Source: Lentzea sp. NBRC 105346 (GTDB lineage Bacteria; Actinomycetota; Actinomycetes; Mycobacteriales; Pseudonocardiaceae). From it: a stretch of 64,000 nucleotides of DNA. The stretch's first letter is position 1. The number at the start of each line of letters is the position of its first letter. The DNA lies in NCBI RefSeq assembly GCF_030269605.1, contig NZ_BSTQ01000010.1, positions 124,001-188,000 of the forward strand, read 5' to 3'. The notes beneath the pieces were generated by a model that saw nothing but the letters and a program-made list of their open reading frames with translations, did not search any database and was not told the origin of the DNA. Positions 55,152 through 64,000 of this stretch are shown here, piece by piece. The position numbers and the translations under genes were made by a program.

Positions 55152-56015
55152 CTACTTCACCAGCTGCCAGGTACCACAGCGTTGGTTGGTGAAGCTCCCA
55201 TCCGTCGGTGCCACTGTGACGGTGATCGACTGCGCATGGGTGACGAAGTTGTTGTCGATAATCTCGCCATCAGGTCTCGTCCGCTCCCAATAGCAGCTGT
55301 CGACACTGCGTGTGGTGCGATACGTGCCAGGCTTTATCTTGCCCTTGCCCGTGCCGATCTCGTACGTCCCACTGCCGAACGGCACGTTTCCTTCGAGGAC
55401 GTCATTGAGCGCGCCTTGATGTTCCACACACAGCGCCGGTATGCCGATCTTGAAAATCTCAAGACGCTTCGCGTCATCACCGGTCTGCCCCTGGAGAAAT
55501 TCCGATGCAGTGACGTACTTGCTGGGACTTGCCATACTCTCGCACACGTCGAGAACCCATGCGGATGCATTTCGATAGGTCCTGTCGATCGCGGATTCGA
55601 GTCCCGCCTTCTGCACAGCGTCGTCCACCTTCTCAGCTGGCGCGAGTTCGCCGCGCTTCACCCATACCGTCGCGACCGAGTAACTACTGCGATTGGCTTC
55701 AATTGAACTCACTACCCACTTGCCCAGCGATTCAGGAAGTGAATCTCTGATCGAAAGAAAGAAGAGGTTCGACTTCTTTTCGGCATCTGTCACGTAGATG
55801 TAGTAGCCGAGCTTCTGAATTTCGGCGACCGCCGTGCTCGCGGCTACACCCGCATACTTGGCCGTATCTATCACCGGCGGAAGCGGCTTGGAGGTAGTCG
55901 TTGTTGTAGCGGTTGTTGACGATCGGAGTGGCTCGGCCGACGGCTTCGCGGTGCCGCAAGCCGACAGAGCAGCTACGGCTACTAGTGCAATGATGGGCAG
56001 CATGAATCGGCGCAT
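55152..56015 (-). CDS. Secreted lipoprotein
   Basis: A 287-residue lipoprotein: MLPIIALVAVAALSAC with the lipobox LSAC, then a Thr/Ser linker (TTATTTTTSK). The mature part has a long helical and beta region; the tail (GTYEIGTGKGKIKPGTYRTT) resembles substrate-type beta-strands of secreted carboxypeptidase-regulator or septum-type domains. Function is not recognised. ATG 56015 is chosen because it starts the signal peptide; codons upstream are open but not coherent. A/T-richer than the flanking chromosome. Confidence 0.75.
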   Translation of the reverse strand: MRRFMLPIIALVAVAALSACGTAKPSAEPLRSSTTATTTTTSKPLPPVIDTAKYAGVAASTAVAEIQKLGYYIYVTDAEKKSNLFFLSIRDSLPESLGKWVVSSIEANRSSYSVATVWVKRGELAPAEKVDDAVQKAGLESAIDRTYRNASAWVLDVCESMASPSKYVTASEFLQGQTGDDAKRLEIFKIGIPALCVEHQGALNDVLEGNVPFGSGTYEIGTGKGKIKPGTYRTTRSVDSCYWERTRPDGEIIDNNFVTHAQSITVTVAPTDGSFTNQRCGTWQLVK

Positions 56016-56130
56016 GCGGAACTCTTTTCGCAGTCGCTGGTGGTGCGTCACATCTGGCTGCCAGGCATGCCCTGTATCGGTGTGAGACCAGCAGCCCGTT
56101 ACTGACCGTCGTCGCCTGCTGATCAACACG

Positions 56131-57393
56131 TCATTGCGGAGTCAGAAGGGCGTTGAGCCGCCGTAGCGCCAGTTGCCCACCTGCGCTGATCTCCACAAGG
56201 CCGCCCTCGTCGGCAGCACGGATCGTTCGCTGAATCTGATGCGGCAAGCGGTGCACCTCTGCTGCTATCAGCGCGGTCCGCAAGGTCTCCTCAGCCGCAT
56301 CTCGCTGATGCGCCGCGAGCAGAACCTGTCCGGCCGTAACTCGCTCGATGATGTGCCACTGCGGTGCGACCGGCGCAGCATCCGGAATGCTCGCTCGCAT
56401 GATCCGGACCGCGTCGGCGGCTCGGCCAGTTGCGACCAGGCCGCGTAGTTGGATCTCCCGGAAGGTGAACGGGTTGAACAGCATGCTCCGGCCGCCACCG
56501 TCGTCGAGTCGTTTGCGGTACCCGTTGATCGCGAGTTCGAAAAGGTCGGGATCGCCGTGCTCGCCTGCGGCACGAGCCAGAAGCGCGAATGCGGCTCCCT
56601 GCCCCTCCCGATCCTCGGACACGGCAACAGCGCGGCCGAGTCGTGCGATGGCCGCACCGACGTGGTCGGCCTTGCGTAGCTCGTTGCCATGCATCCGAAG
56701 CGCGTGCGCGAGGAACGCACGGTCGCCGAGACGCTCGGCGATCACCAGGGCCTTACCGGTCCACCGGGCAGCAGCCGTCAACCGTTCTTCGGGCAGCACG
56801 GTGCCGAGCGAGACCCCGAGCGCTGCGCGGCCCTGGCCAAGCAGGATCATCGTGTCCCGCTCGGCTCGGCCCTCGGCGGCTCGTGCCTCGAGTCGAGCAA
56901 CAAGCGGCCAGAGTTCGTTGACCGCATCGACGGCCCGCCCGGACTGGCGCGCGATCTCGGCCAGGCGGATCGTCGAGTCGCCGAACTGGATCATCGCCGC
57001 GAAGTCGGCATCGTCGTTGTCGGTCACACCGAGCACGTGCATCGGCAATCCGAGCGTCCGCGCGATGTGACGGCGTGTCGCGACATCGCTGATGCTCCGG
57101 CGACCGGTCTCGATCATCGACACATAGGTCTTGTCGTAGTCGAGTAGCGCGGCGAGCCGTTCCTGACTCAGCTTGTTCAATCTGCGGTAGACGCGCAGGA
57201 TCGTTGCCAGATCACGACTTCGAAGCGCAGTTGTCGCTTCAGGCGCGGACCACAACCACACCGCGGGCATGAGCCGACGCCCCGGCACGACCGGGGCGAC
57301 GTGACGCACAGTGGCATGGCAGGTTGGACAGATCGCATCGACGGCGAGCCGACTCAGCTCGGCTCCACACGCGTCACATCGCCTGGCCGTCAC
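56131..57393 (-). CDS. XRE-family regulator with zinc ribbon and TPR-like C-terminus
   Basis: A 420-residue regulator. Residues 6-25 form a zinc ribbon (C6, C9, C22, C25). A helix-turn-helix lies around 65-115 (LATILRVYRRLNKLSQERLAALLDYDKTYVSMIETGRR). The rest is helical repeat sequence (FLAHALRMHGNELRKADHV, AFALLARAAGEHGDPDLF). Such proteins sense small ligands or proteins via the repeats. It follows the NUDIX gene by 3 bp. Confidence 0.88.
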   Translation of the reverse strand: MTARRCDACGAELSRLAVDAICPTCHATVRHVAPVVPGRRLMPAVWLWSAPEATTALRSRDLATILRVYRRLNKLSQERLAALLDYDKTYVSMIETGRRSISDVATRRHIARTLGLPMHVLGVTDNDDADFAAMIQFGDSTIRLAEIARQSGRAVDAVNELWPLVARLEARAAEGRAERDTMILLGQGRAALGVSLGTVLPEERLTAAARWTGKALVIAERLGDRAFLAHALRMHGNELRKADHVGAAIARLGRAVAVSEDREGQGAAFALLARAAGEHGDPDLFELAINGYRKRLDDGGGRSMLFNPFTFREIQLRGLVATGRAADAVRIMRASIPDAAPVAPQWHIIERVTAGQVLLAAHQRDAAEETLRTALIAAEVHRLPHQIQRTIRAADEGGLVEISAGGQLALRRLNALLTPQ

Positions 57394-57396
57394 GGC

Positions 57397-57810
57397 CTAC
57401 CTGACCGCGTCCTCATGCAAGCGCGCGAACCACGTCGCAATCGAGCGCTTGTAGCCGTCCGGCATGTTCAAACCGGGCACCTCGTCCTGGGTGAACAGAC
57501 CGATTTCCTTGTGCTCGTGGGAAAGCACAGGCTCGCTGTCGCCGTCCGGATGACAGCCGTAGGTCACGATGAACACGTTCTTCTCGGCGACGTTGATGTA
57601 GTACATCCAGGTGTCGAGGATCGGCCCGGTCGTGACCTTCCATTGGGTCTCTTCAGTGATCTCACGAGCAACGCATTGCTCCGGCGTCTCGCCGGGCTCG
57701 ATGCGACCGCCGGGCAGCTCCCATTCCTCGCGCTCGTTCTTGAGCAGCAACACCTTGCCGCCACGGACCACCACGCCCTTTATCGAGACCGGGTAGGCAG
57801 GCTGGCTCAT
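57397..57810 (-). CDS. NUDIX hydrolase
   Basis: A 137-residue hydrolase with GGRIEPGETPEQCVAREITEET, the NUDIX box, with Gln where the final Gly is usual. It hydrolyses a nucleoside diphosphate linked to another group; substrate unknown. ATG 57810 follows GGAGGG. It precedes the XRE gene and diverges from the TauD-like gene. Confidence 0.9.
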   Translation of the reverse strand: MSQPAYPVSIKGVVVRGGKVLLLKNEREEWELPGGRIEPGETPEQCVAREITEETQWKVTTGPILDTWMYYINVAEKNVFIVTYGCHPDGDSEPVLSHEHKEIGLFTQDEVPGLNMPDGYKRSIATWFARLHEDAVR

Positions 57811-57941
57811 CGAGGTGCCCTCCGAGATCGGTGACGTGCTGCTCAACGGCAAGGTAGCACCGGAACCCACCACGCTTACGCAACTCGGTGTTGACAATCT
57901 GTCACTGGACGTAGTGGATCGAACGGCGTTCTGCTGATCCC

Positions 57942-58676
57942 ATGGACGAGTCGTTTCGCGAGGTAGAAGTCATGATCGAGCTGATCGCCGAGCGCGGACT
58001 CGCTGTAGTCGACGGCCTCGACACTCCCGAGGATCTTCTACAGCTTGCCCACTCGATCGCGACCGTCGTGCCTCATCGGGACAGTGGTCCGGACGGTGTC
58101 ACGACGATTGCCGACTTCGGCGAGGCCATCGTGCGCAGTGGGTTCGCGGGCTTCAGTACCTGTGCGCTCAACCCGCACACCGACCGTTCGGGCGTCCCGT
58201 ACCCACCTGCATTGTTGATGATGAGCTGCAGCAGGGCAGCAACAACCGGTGGCGAGTGTGTGCTCATCGACGGCCAGGCCGTGTACGACGATCTCGCCGT
58301 CTCGGAGCCTGAAGCGCTCGCTGCGTTGTGTACTCCACGCTCGGTTCTCTTCGGCGGTGCGGCTGGACACCTCGGCTCGATCTTCAGCGACAACGGCGAC
58401 GGCCGGATCATCATCAGACTGCGACTCGACGAGCTCGCGCGGTTCGCGTCAGAGGTAGATCGTTGGATTCCCGTACTGCGTGCGGCGATCGACCGCCACG
58501 CGATCGAGTTCCGGCTGTCGGCCGGACAGGGCTACATCCTCGACAACCATCGCTGGTTGCACGGTCGCCGGGCGTTCACGGGACAGCGCGTGGTTCATCG
58601 GGTCAACGGAGATCCGTTGCCGGCTACCGGAATCCGGACCGGTCTTCGGGCCTGGGCGTCGAGTGATGCGGCATGA
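57942..58676 (+). CDS. TauD/TfdA-family Fe(II)/2-oxoglutarate oxygenase
   Basis: A 244-residue non-haem iron oxygenase. Metal ligands H79 and D81 (NPHTDRSG) and distal H207 (DNHRWLHGRR); the 2-oxoglutarate Arg is R218 or R220. Compact compared with taurine dioxygenase (~280). Substrate is unknown; metabolite hydroxylation is the family reaction. Its stop overlaps the next gene as ATGA. Confidence 0.88.
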   Translation: MDESFREVEVMIELIAERGLAVVDGLDTPEDLLQLAHSIATVVPHRDSGPDGVTTIADFGEAIVRSGFAGFSTCALNPHTDRSGVPYPPALLMMSCSRAATTGGECVLIDGQAVYDDLAVSEPEALAALCTPRSVLFGGAAGHLGSIFSDNGDGRIIIRLRLDELARFASEVDRWIPVLRAAIDRHAIEFRLSAGQGYILDNHRWLHGRRAFTGQRVVHRVNGDPLPATGIRTGLRAWASSDAA

Positions 58677-59017
58677 GCGACGACGCGGCCACGCGTGCCT
58701 TTCCCGCGCTCGCCGCGCTCATCGCGATCAGGGACGCGGGCTGGTCGTTCGTGCACCGCGACGTGGTGGAAGGCGTGCCGACACAGGTCGACGGCTACTG
58801 GGCTTGGCCAGGAGGATGGATCGACGCTGTCCGCGTGCGCGACGAGAACGACGCGATGGCGTTGCGCACCGACGGAGACGAGCCGCCCGGCATAGTGTGG
58901 GAACGCACGGGCTCGCTTGAGTACGTGGTCGAGGAGCTGTTGAGCCTCCCTGCTCCCGGAGCCCGGCTCGCACCTCGGCTTGTCAAGGCGGTCGGGCCGA
59001 TGTTGTGGACGCCGTAG
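58673..59017 (+). CDS. Small conserved protein, function unrecognised
   Basis: A 114-residue protein with AIRDAGWSFVHRDVVEG, VDGYWAWPGGWIDAVRVRD, GIVWERTGSLEYVVEELLSLP and LAPRLVKAVGPMLWTP. No catalytic motif is evident. Coupled to the TauD-like gene by a 4-nt overlap, so it probably acts with that enzyme or is co-regulated by the cassette's XRE protein. The right direct repeat begins 4 bp after its stop. Confidence 0.75.
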   Translation: MSDDAATRAFPALAALIAIRDAGWSFVHRDVVEGVPTQVDGYWAWPGGWIDAVRVRDENDAMALRTDGDEPPGIVWERTGSLEYVVEELLSLPAPGARLAPRLVKAVGPMLWTP

Positions 59018-59018
59018 A

Positions 59019-59507
59019 TCAGTCCTGAACGCGGCGTTCCAGCATCACGGTGTCGCGCCAGACACCGTGATGCTGGGCGATCCGCTCCCGCACCCCAACG
59101 GTCCGGAACCCGAACTTGTGGTGCAGCGCGATGCTCACCTCGTTCTCCGGAAAGATCACCGCCTGCAACGTCCACAGCCCGCCCGCGTCGGCCGCCGACA
59201 CCTGGCGAGCCAGCAACGCCTTCGCGACGCCGCGCCCGCGGAACGCCGAGCCCACGTAAACGGACGTCTCCACAACCCCGCGGTAGCACTCACGCGGCGA
59301 AACGCGCGCCACGGCCGCCCACCCGGCGACAGAACCATCCACCAGAGCAACCCACCGCAGATCCGGCAGCCACTTGGCGTCCAGCGACGACCAGGTGGGC
59401 ACGGACGTCTCGAACGTGGCGTTGCCGGTGGCGATGCCCTCGCCGTAGATGCGCAGCACCGCGTCCCGGTCAGCAAAGTCCATCGCACGAACCTCGACCA
59501 TGCACAT
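59019..59507 (-). CDS. GNAT-family N-acetyltransferase (phosphinothricin acetyltransferase-like)
   Basis: A 162-residue acetyltransferase: RAMDFADRDAVLRIYGEGIATGNATFET, SVYVGSAFRGRGVAKALL (acetyl-CoA pyrophosphate loop), ENEVSIALHHKFGFRTVGV, and GVWRDTVMLERR. This is the Pat/YncA type, often acetylating amino acids or phosphinothricin. ATG 59501 is a second possible start. Its 3' end is one of the two 58-bp repeats, and its divergent neighbour begins only 12 bp away. Confidence 0.92.
   Translation of the reverse strand: MCMVEVRAMDFADRDAVLRIYGEGIATGNATFETSVPTWSSLDAKWLPDLRWVALVDGSVAGWAAVARVSPRECYRGVVETSVYVGSAFRGRGVAKALLARQVSAADAGGLWTLQAVIFPENEVSIALHHKFGFRTVGVRERIAQHHGVWRDTVMLERRVQD
59022..59079. 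repeat. 58-bp direct repeat, right copy (GNAT 3' end)
   Basis: Identical to 55047-55104. On the minus strand it encodes the last 19 codons or so of the GNAT protein (HHGVWRDTVMLERRVQD), with the GNAT stop codon at 59019-59021 directly outside. Palindrome at 59040-59075. Confidence 0.95.
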
Positions 59508-59519
59508 AGATTATTCGCC

Positions 59520-60692
59520 ATGCGAAGCGTTTTAACGGTGCTCTGCCTGACGCAGGTCACCAGCTGGGGGATCGTGTTCTTCGCACTGCCGGTGCTGGCC
59601 CAGGACATCACCAAGGACACGGGGTGGTCGAACACCTGGGTCGTGGCCGGGTTCTCGCTGGCCCAGATCGTGTCGGCGGCGGTCGGCATCCCGGTCGGGA
59701 GAATCCTCGACCGCTACGGCCCCCGCACGGTCATGACGGCCGGTTCGGCAACAGCGACGACAGCTCTGATCGCACTCACCCAGAGCCATGCCCTGACCTG
59801 GTACTTCGCCGCCTGGACGCTGATCGGCGTGGCGATGGCCGGGATCCTCTACCAACCGGCGTTCGCCGCGATGACCAACTGGGCGGGCGAGCAGCGGGTC
59901 AGGGCGCTGACCACGATCACCCTCGTCGGCGGCTTCGCCAGCACGGTGTTCGCCCCGCTGACGGCGATGCTGGTGGAACGGCTGGGCTGGCGGCACACCT
60001 ACCTCGTGCTGGCCGTGATCCTCGCGGTCATCACGATCCCGGCCCACTTCTTCGGGTTGAGAAAACCGTGGACGCCCATCCAGCACCACCACGAACACGC
60101 CCCGAGGCAGATCGCGCGCAGCCGGGCGTTCGTCCTGCTCGTCGTAGCCATCAGCATGGCGGGCTTCGCGATCTATGCCGTGGTGATCGCGCTGGTCCCG
60201 CTGCTGACCGGCCGCGGGCTGAGCACGACGACGGCGGCCTGGGCGCTCGGCCTCGGCGGCGTCGGTCAGTTCGTCGGCCGGCTGGGCTACGGCTGGCTGG
60301 CGAACCGCACGGGCCCGCGCGGCCGCACGGTGGGGACGTTCCTCGTGGCGAGCGCGTCGATCGTGCTGCTCGGCGTCATTCCAGGCCCGGCGATCGCGCT
60401 CATCGCGGCCTCGATAGCGGCCGGCGCGGTGCGCGGGGTGTTCACGCTGCTGCACGCCACGGCGATCTCCGACCGGTGGGGCCCAGCTGGATACGGGCAG
60501 CTCAACGGCCTGCTGGCGGCCCCGCTCACGGTGAGTGCGGCGGTCTCCCCCTGGTTCGCCGCGTGGCTGGCCGGGCCGCAGAACAACTACCCGCCCGTGA
60601 TGCTCGCACTGGCGGCGATCTGCGCCCTGGCGGCCGCGCTGGCCTCGGTGAAAGCCCCCATTCGGGACGTGTTCACAGTGAAGGCCACGTGA
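59520..60692 (+). CDS. MFS transporter
   Basis: A 390-residue, 12-segment transporter: SWGIVFFALPVLAQDITKD, GIPVGRILDRYGPRTVM (motif A), and a second half from about residue 200 (FVLLVVAISMAGFAIYAVV, LGLGGVGQFVGRLGYGWLAN). This class exports or imports small molecules such as oxalate, monocarboxylates or drugs; substrate unknown. ATG 59520 lies 12 bp from the GNAT start, so its promoter must sit inside the GNAT coding sequence or its message is leaderless. Confidence 0.88.
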   Translation: MRSVLTVLCLTQVTSWGIVFFALPVLAQDITKDTGWSNTWVVAGFSLAQIVSAAVGIPVGRILDRYGPRTVMTAGSATATTALIALTQSHALTWYFAAWTLIGVAMAGILYQPAFAAMTNWAGEQRVRALTTITLVGGFASTVFAPLTAMLVERLGWRHTYLVLAVILAVITIPAHFFGLRKPWTPIQHHHEHAPRQIARSRAFVLLVVAISMAGFAIYAVVIALVPLLTGRGLSTTTAAWALGLGGVGQFVGRLGYGWLANRTGPRGRTVGTFLVASASIVLLGVIPGPAIALIAASIAAGAVRGVFTLLHATAISDRWGPAGYGQLNGLLAAPLTVSAAVSPWFAAWLAGPQNNYPPVMLALAAICALAAALASVKAPIRDVFTVKAT

Positions 60693-60734
60693 ACCCGAGC
60701 GGAACCCTCCGCGCATGCCGTACGTTCCTGCCTC

Positions 60735-63023
60735 GTGACCACTCTCATGGCGCGCTTGAAGCAGCGGATGCGCCGGTTCGCACAGAAGCCGGCGTCGGTA
60801 GACCTCGCCCCGTACAAGGCTCTGCTGGACAAGGTGGACAAACACTCGTCCGGTTTGAGCGAATTGTCCGACGAGGAGCTGAGCGCGAAAGCGCAAGCGC
60901 TACGTGAGAGCGACTTCGACGTCACCGAACTGGCCGCCATCGCCCGCGAGGCCGCGGAGCGCGCGATCGGCCAACGGCCGTTCGACGTGCAGGTGCTCGG
61001 CACGCTGGGCCTGCTGGACGGCCTTGTCGTAGAGATGGCCACCGGTGAGGGCAAGACGCTGGCGGGCGCCATGGCCGCCGCCGGCTACGCACTGCAGGGC
61101 AAGCGCGTGCACGTCGTCACCGTGAACGACTTCCTGGCCCAGCGCGACGCGGAGTGGATGGGCCCGCTGTACAAGCTGATGGGCGTCAGCGTCGGCTGGA
61201 TCAACCAGAGCTCCAAGCCCGAGGAGCGCCGCGACGCCTACCAGTGCGAGGTCACCTACGCCCCGGTCAGCGAGATCGGCTTCGACATCCTGCGCGACCG
61301 GATCGTCACGGACGCCGCCGACCTGATCGTGCCCGCCCCCGAGGTGGCACTGATCGACGAGGCGGACTCGGTCCTGGTGGACGAGGCCCGCGTGCCGCTG
61401 GTCCTGGCCGGTTCCACCACCAGCGACCACGCCGACCCGGTGATCGCGGACCTGGTGAAGCGCCTGCGCCACGGCCTGCACTACGAGGTCGACGACGAGG
61501 AGCGCAACGTCTACCTGACGGGCGCGGGCAGCGAGGCGGTAGAGCGCGCGCTGGACGTCGACCTGTACTCGCAGGAGCACGTGTCGACCACCCTGTCGAA
61601 GGTCAACGTGGCGCTGCACGCCCAGGTCCTCCTGCACCGCGACGTCGACTACATCGTCCGCGACGGCAAGGTCCACCTGATCAACGACTCCCGCGGCCGC
61701 ATCGCGAAGCTGCAGCGCTGGCCGGACGGCCTGCAGGCCGCCGTCGAGGCGAAGGAGTCGGTCAAGACCACCGAGTCCGGCGAGATCCTCGACTCGATGA
61801 CCGTGCAGGCCCTGCTGTCCCGCTACCCCGTCCGCTGCGGCATGACCGGCACAGCCGTAGCCGTAGCCGAGCAGCTGCGCACGTTCTACGAACTCGAAGT
61901 CCTGGTCATCCCGCCGAACAAGGAATGCATCCGCGAGGACGAGCCGTCCCGCCTCTACGCGACGCTGGAGCAGAAGGAAGCGGCGATCGTCGAGGAGATC
62001 AAGGAGGTCCACGCCTCCGGAAGGCCCATTCTGGTGGGCACGCTCGACGTCGCCGAGTCCGAGCGCATCGCGACCAAGCTGCGCAAGGCGGGCCTGGAGT
62101 GCGTAGTCCTCAACGCCAAGAACGACGCCGAGGAGGCCGCGATCATCGCGGACGCCGGCTCGTTCGAACGAATCACGGTCTCCACCCAGATGGCCGGCCG
62201 AGGCACGGACATCCGCCTGGGCGGCCACGACGCCGAAGACCACGAGCGCATCTCCGAGCTGGGCGGCCTCTACGTGGTCGGCACGGGCCGCCACTCGTCC
62301 TCCCGCCTGGACGACCAGCTACGAGGCCGCGCCGGCAGGCAGGGCGACCCAGGTGGCTCGGTCTTCTTCGCCTCGCTCCAGGATGACCTGGCCGCCCAGT
62401 ACACGCCGGACGCCGACGAACCGTCCGAAGTGGACGACGACGGCCGCGTGACGGACAAGGGCGCGCTGCACACGTTCGAGCACGCCCAGCGCGTGGCCGA
62501 GGGCGTGAACCTGGAGATCCACCGCAACACCTGGCGCTACAACAAGCTGATCGAACGCCAGCGCGACCTGCTGCTCGAGCACCGCGACCAGGTGCTGCGC
62601 ACGGACATCGCCTTCGACAAGCTGGGCAGGGGCGACCACGAGGGCGTCTCGGACGAGGTCCTGAAGCACGCCGCGCGCGTGATCACGCTCTTCCACCTGG
62701 ACGACCTGTGGACGCACCACCTGACGTTCCTGTCGGACCTGCGAGAGGGCATCCACCTGCGCGCGCTGGCACGGCAGAACCCGCTGGACGAGTTCCACCG
62801 CGAAGCGATCCCGGCGTTCAACAAGATCGTCCCCGAGTCGTGGGAGCTGGCGGCCGACACCTACGCCAGCGCGAAGATCACGTCGAAGGGCTACGACCTG
62901 GCGGACTCGGGCGTGAAGCGCCCGTCGTCAACCTGGACGTACCTGGTACACGACAACCCGTTCGGCTCCGGCCTCGAGGAGTCGATGAAGGGCTTGGTCA
63001 AGATGGTGAAGGGCCGCCGCTAA
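60735..63023 (+). CDS. secA2: Accessory Sec translocase ATPase SecA2
   Basis: A 762-residue SecA-type motor, shorter than SecA1. Walker [17 protein letters not shown] near residue 100, Walker [16 protein letters not shown] near 210, helicase domain 2 with [27 protein letters not shown], and the SecA scaffold to residue ~740. It lacks the C-terminal zinc-binding tail, as expected of SecA2. It exports a subset of proteins without classical signal peptides in actinobacteria. GTG 60735 is the start. A terminator hairpin follows 14 bp after the stop. Confidence 0.95.
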   Translation: MTTLMARLKQRMRRFAQKPASVDLAPYKALLDKVDKHSSGLSELSDEELSAKAQALRESDFDVTELAAIAREAAERAIGQRPFDVQVLGTLGLLDGLVVEMATGEGKTLAGAMAAAGYALQGKRVHVVTVNDFLAQRDAEWMGPLYKLMGVSVGWINQSSKPEERRDAYQCEVTYAPVSEIGFDILRDRIVTDAADLIVPAPEVALIDEADSVLVDEARVPLVLAGSTTSDHADPVIADLVKRLRHGLHYEVDDEERNVYLTGAGSEAVERALDVDLYSQEHVSTTLSKVNVALHAQVLLHRDVDYIVRDGKVHLINDSRGRIAKLQRWPDGLQAAVEAKESVKTTESGEILDSMTVQALLSRYPVRCGMTGTAVAVAEQLRTFYELEVLVIPPNKECIREDEPSRLYATLEQKEAAIVEEIKEVHASGRPILVGTLDVAESERIATKLRKAGLECVVLNAKNDAEEAAIIADAGSFERITVSTQMAGRGTDIRLGGHDAEDHERISELGGLYVVGTGRHSSSRLDDQLRGRAGRQGDPGGSVFFASLQDDLAAQYTPDADEPSEVDDDGRVTDKGALHTFEHAQRVAEGVNLEIHRNTWRYNKLIERQRDLLLEHRDQVLRTDIAFDKLGRGDHEGVSDEVLKHAARVITLFHLDDLWTHHLTFLSDLREGIHLRALARQNPLDEFHREAIPAFNKIVPESWELAADTYASAKITSKGYDLADSGVKRPSSTWTYLVHDNPFGSGLEESMKGLVKMVKGRR

Positions 63024-63036
63024 CCCTCAGGCGAAT

Positions 63037-63089
63037 GCCGTTATGGCCACCTTCACGGACCTGAGGTCCGTGAAGGTGGCCATAACGGC
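63037..63089. terminator. Bidirectional hairpin terminator
   Basis: Perfect 25-bp arms (GCCGTTATGGCCACCTTCACGGACC) around a 3-nt loop between convergent genes. Related in sequence to the hairpin at 5665-5715. Confidence 0.85.
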
Positions 63090-63092
63090 TTC

Positions 63093-63437
63093 TCAGGACG
63101 GGTCGGGGACGCCCAGGCGGTCGTCTATGGGAACGGCGGGCTGGGGAATCTCAGCACCCCGGTACCGCTCCAAGTAAGCAACATGAGATTCAGTGAGGGC
63201 TCGGATCTCCGCAAGGAGGTCGAGGTGCTCCTGCGACGGCGGCGGGCCCACGATGTTGGACCGGTTGTGCGCCGTCCGCTCCGCACGCTGCGCGAGTTGC
63301 CCCAGCCTGCGGACGAAATCCAGCTCCCCGTCAGGGAGCGACAGTTGTGTCTGCTCCGTCACGGACGACACTGTCCCCGCACTTTCCGCTGTAAGTCGAT
63401 CCCCTAGTCGGCTGATCCCAGTTTCTGAGTCAACCAT
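63093..63437 (-). CDS. Small protein of unknown function
   Basis: A 114-residue hydrophilic protein, unrecognised: LSLPDGELDFVRRLGQLAQRAERTAHNRSNIV, then PPSQEHLDLLAEIRALTESHVAYLERY, both helical. ATG 63437 would overlap the upstream oxygenase gene by 34 bp; a start later in the frame is possible. Probably in one operon with the Rieske gene. Confidence 0.6.
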   Translation of the reverse strand: MVDSETGISRLGDRLTAESAGTVSSVTEQTQLSLPDGELDFVRRLGQLAQRAERTAHNRSNIVGPPPSQEHLDLLAEIRALTESHVAYLERYRGAEIPQPAVPIDDRLGVPDPS

Positions 63438-64000
63438 GCGTGGAAACCTCCGATGTGGTGTTCTGACGGCACCAGGACGCCTCCCCGCGCGTACGCGCGC
63501 GAGGACATCGCGGGCTGGCATCGTTCGCACGCGTCGAAGTCCTGCTCGTTGACGCGGTGGAAGAGTTCAACCGATCGCGACACGTCGAGCCCCTCCTCGA
63601 TCACGTGACGCGCGTACAGCCAGTCACATTCCACGACGGTGCGGTCGACCGCGAGCGGAAACATCCGATGGACGATCACGTGGTCGGGCACGAGGTTCAC
63701 GAACACCTGGGGCTTGATCGTGATCGCGTAGTACTTGCGGTCGCGCGAGTCCTCCAACGAAGCGAGCTTCTCGAACCCGGCCGAACCATCGACCGTGAAG
63801 CCGGAGATCTCGGACCCGAACGAGGCGCCGTGCCCGACGTAGTACTGGGCGGCGTAGCCGTCGGCGAACTCGGGCAGCACCTCGGTGAGCTCGGGGTGGA
63901 TCGTCGCGCAGTGGTAGCACTCCATGAAGTTCTCGATGATCAGCTTCCAGTTCGCCTTGACGTCGTAGACGATCCGGCGCCCCACCGAAAGCGATGCGAC
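63404..64000 (-). CDS. Rieske-type aromatic-ring/quaternary-amine oxygenase alpha subunit, C-terminal part
   Basis: 199 codons of the catalytic domain; the Rieske [2Fe-2S] domain lies beyond base 64000. Mononuclear iron site: NFMECYHCATIHPELTEVL, with the two His and upstream Glu/Asp. Next come MFPLAVDRTVVECDWLYA and HRVNEQDFDACERCQ. The pattern is that of choline/carnitine monooxygenase-like or aromatic ring hydroxylases. The GWSFA-type front end is not available, so the substrate is unknown. Confidence 0.88.
   Translation of the reverse strand, partial: VASLSVGRRIVYDVKANWKLIIENFMECYHCATIHPELTEVLPEFADGYAAQYYVGHGASFGSEISGFTVDGSAGFEKLASLEDSRDRKYYAITIKPQVFVNLVPDHVIVHRMFPLAVDRTVVECDWLYARHVIEEGLDVSRSVELFHRVNEQDFDACERCQPAMSSRAYARGGVLVPSEHHIGGFHAWLTQKLGSAD

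Larger units (their letters stand above)
55047..59079. mobile_element. Putative inserted cassette bounded by 58-bp direct repeats
   Basis: Five genes (lipoprotein, XRE regulator, NUDIX hydrolase, TauD-like oxygenase, small protein) lie between perfect direct repeats, one being the end of the GNAT gene. At the left junction, reading the GNAT strand past the repeat gives two more codons and TGA (RVQDAG stop), while at the right junction the cassette supplies its own TGA (RVQD stop). That pattern fits insertion into an ancestral GNAT 3' end. No recombinase gene is inside. Confidence 0.6.

Overview
The window is high-GC actinobacterial DNA, most likely from a filamentous Pseudonocardiales-type organism. 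This is inferred from the GTG starts, the 4-nt ATGA/GTGA gene overlaps, the A-factor type signalling genes, the many TetR and SARP-era regulators, class II DAHP synthase, Spo0M and SecA2. No rRNA is present. One tRNA (Pro, anticodon GGG) is visible.

Layout. 1-7.7 kb: the end of an acyl-CoA ligase operon (ligase, acyl-CoA dehydrogenase, SDR enoyl reductase, dienoyl-CoA reductase-like flavoprotein), a TetR/DsbA-TPR divergent pair, and an operon of two MaoC hydratases with a class II DAHP synthase. This looks like the edge of a specialised-metabolism locus. 7.8-11.2 kb: a gamma-butyrolactone signalling cassette (LuxR, ScbR-like receptor, AfsA-like synthase, epimerase) with two autoregulatory-element-like palindromes. 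11.3-20.5 kb: a decayed mobile island beside tRNA-Pro. It holds a truncated integrase, a large membrane NACHT/HEAT-like ATPase, a divergently encoded membrane protein, two truncated group II introns and an integrase broken by one amber codon. 20.7-28.0 kb: a two-component system, then a der-plsC-cmk housekeeping operon, RraA-like protein, secreted M19-like hydrolase and AroH chorismate mutase. 28.0-41.1 kb: a secreted subtilase; a four-gene overlapping operon (TPR protein, RsbW-like ATPase fused to a receiver, double KaiC-like ATPase, STAS protein); DUF1015; a KhtTU-like K+/H+ antiporter; an intracellular subtilase with a small I9-like protein; and assorted small genes.

41.2-53.6 kb: a fatty-acid / acyl-CoA locus (MDR reductase, three SDRs, MaoC, thiolase, acyl-CoA dehydrogenase, single-chain acyl-CoA carboxylase, two TetR regulators). 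Three promoters here share the palindrome CTAAGC-N4-GCTTAG (four copies), which suggests a local TetR regulon. 53.7-64 kb: an MHS-type transporter; a five-gene cassette (lipoprotein, XRE regulator, NUDIX, TauD-like oxygenase, small protein) bounded by perfect 58-bp direct repeats, one of which is the 3' end of a GNAT gene; a second MFS transporter; SecA2; and the end of a Rieske oxygenase gene.

The strongest candidates for something undescribed are the NACHT pair in the tRNA-Pro island, the KaiC/RsbW-REC/STAS/TPR operon, the 58-bp repeat-bounded cassette with its 15-6-15 palindrome, and the CTAAGC regulon. All functional statements come from reading motifs by eye; no database search was run.
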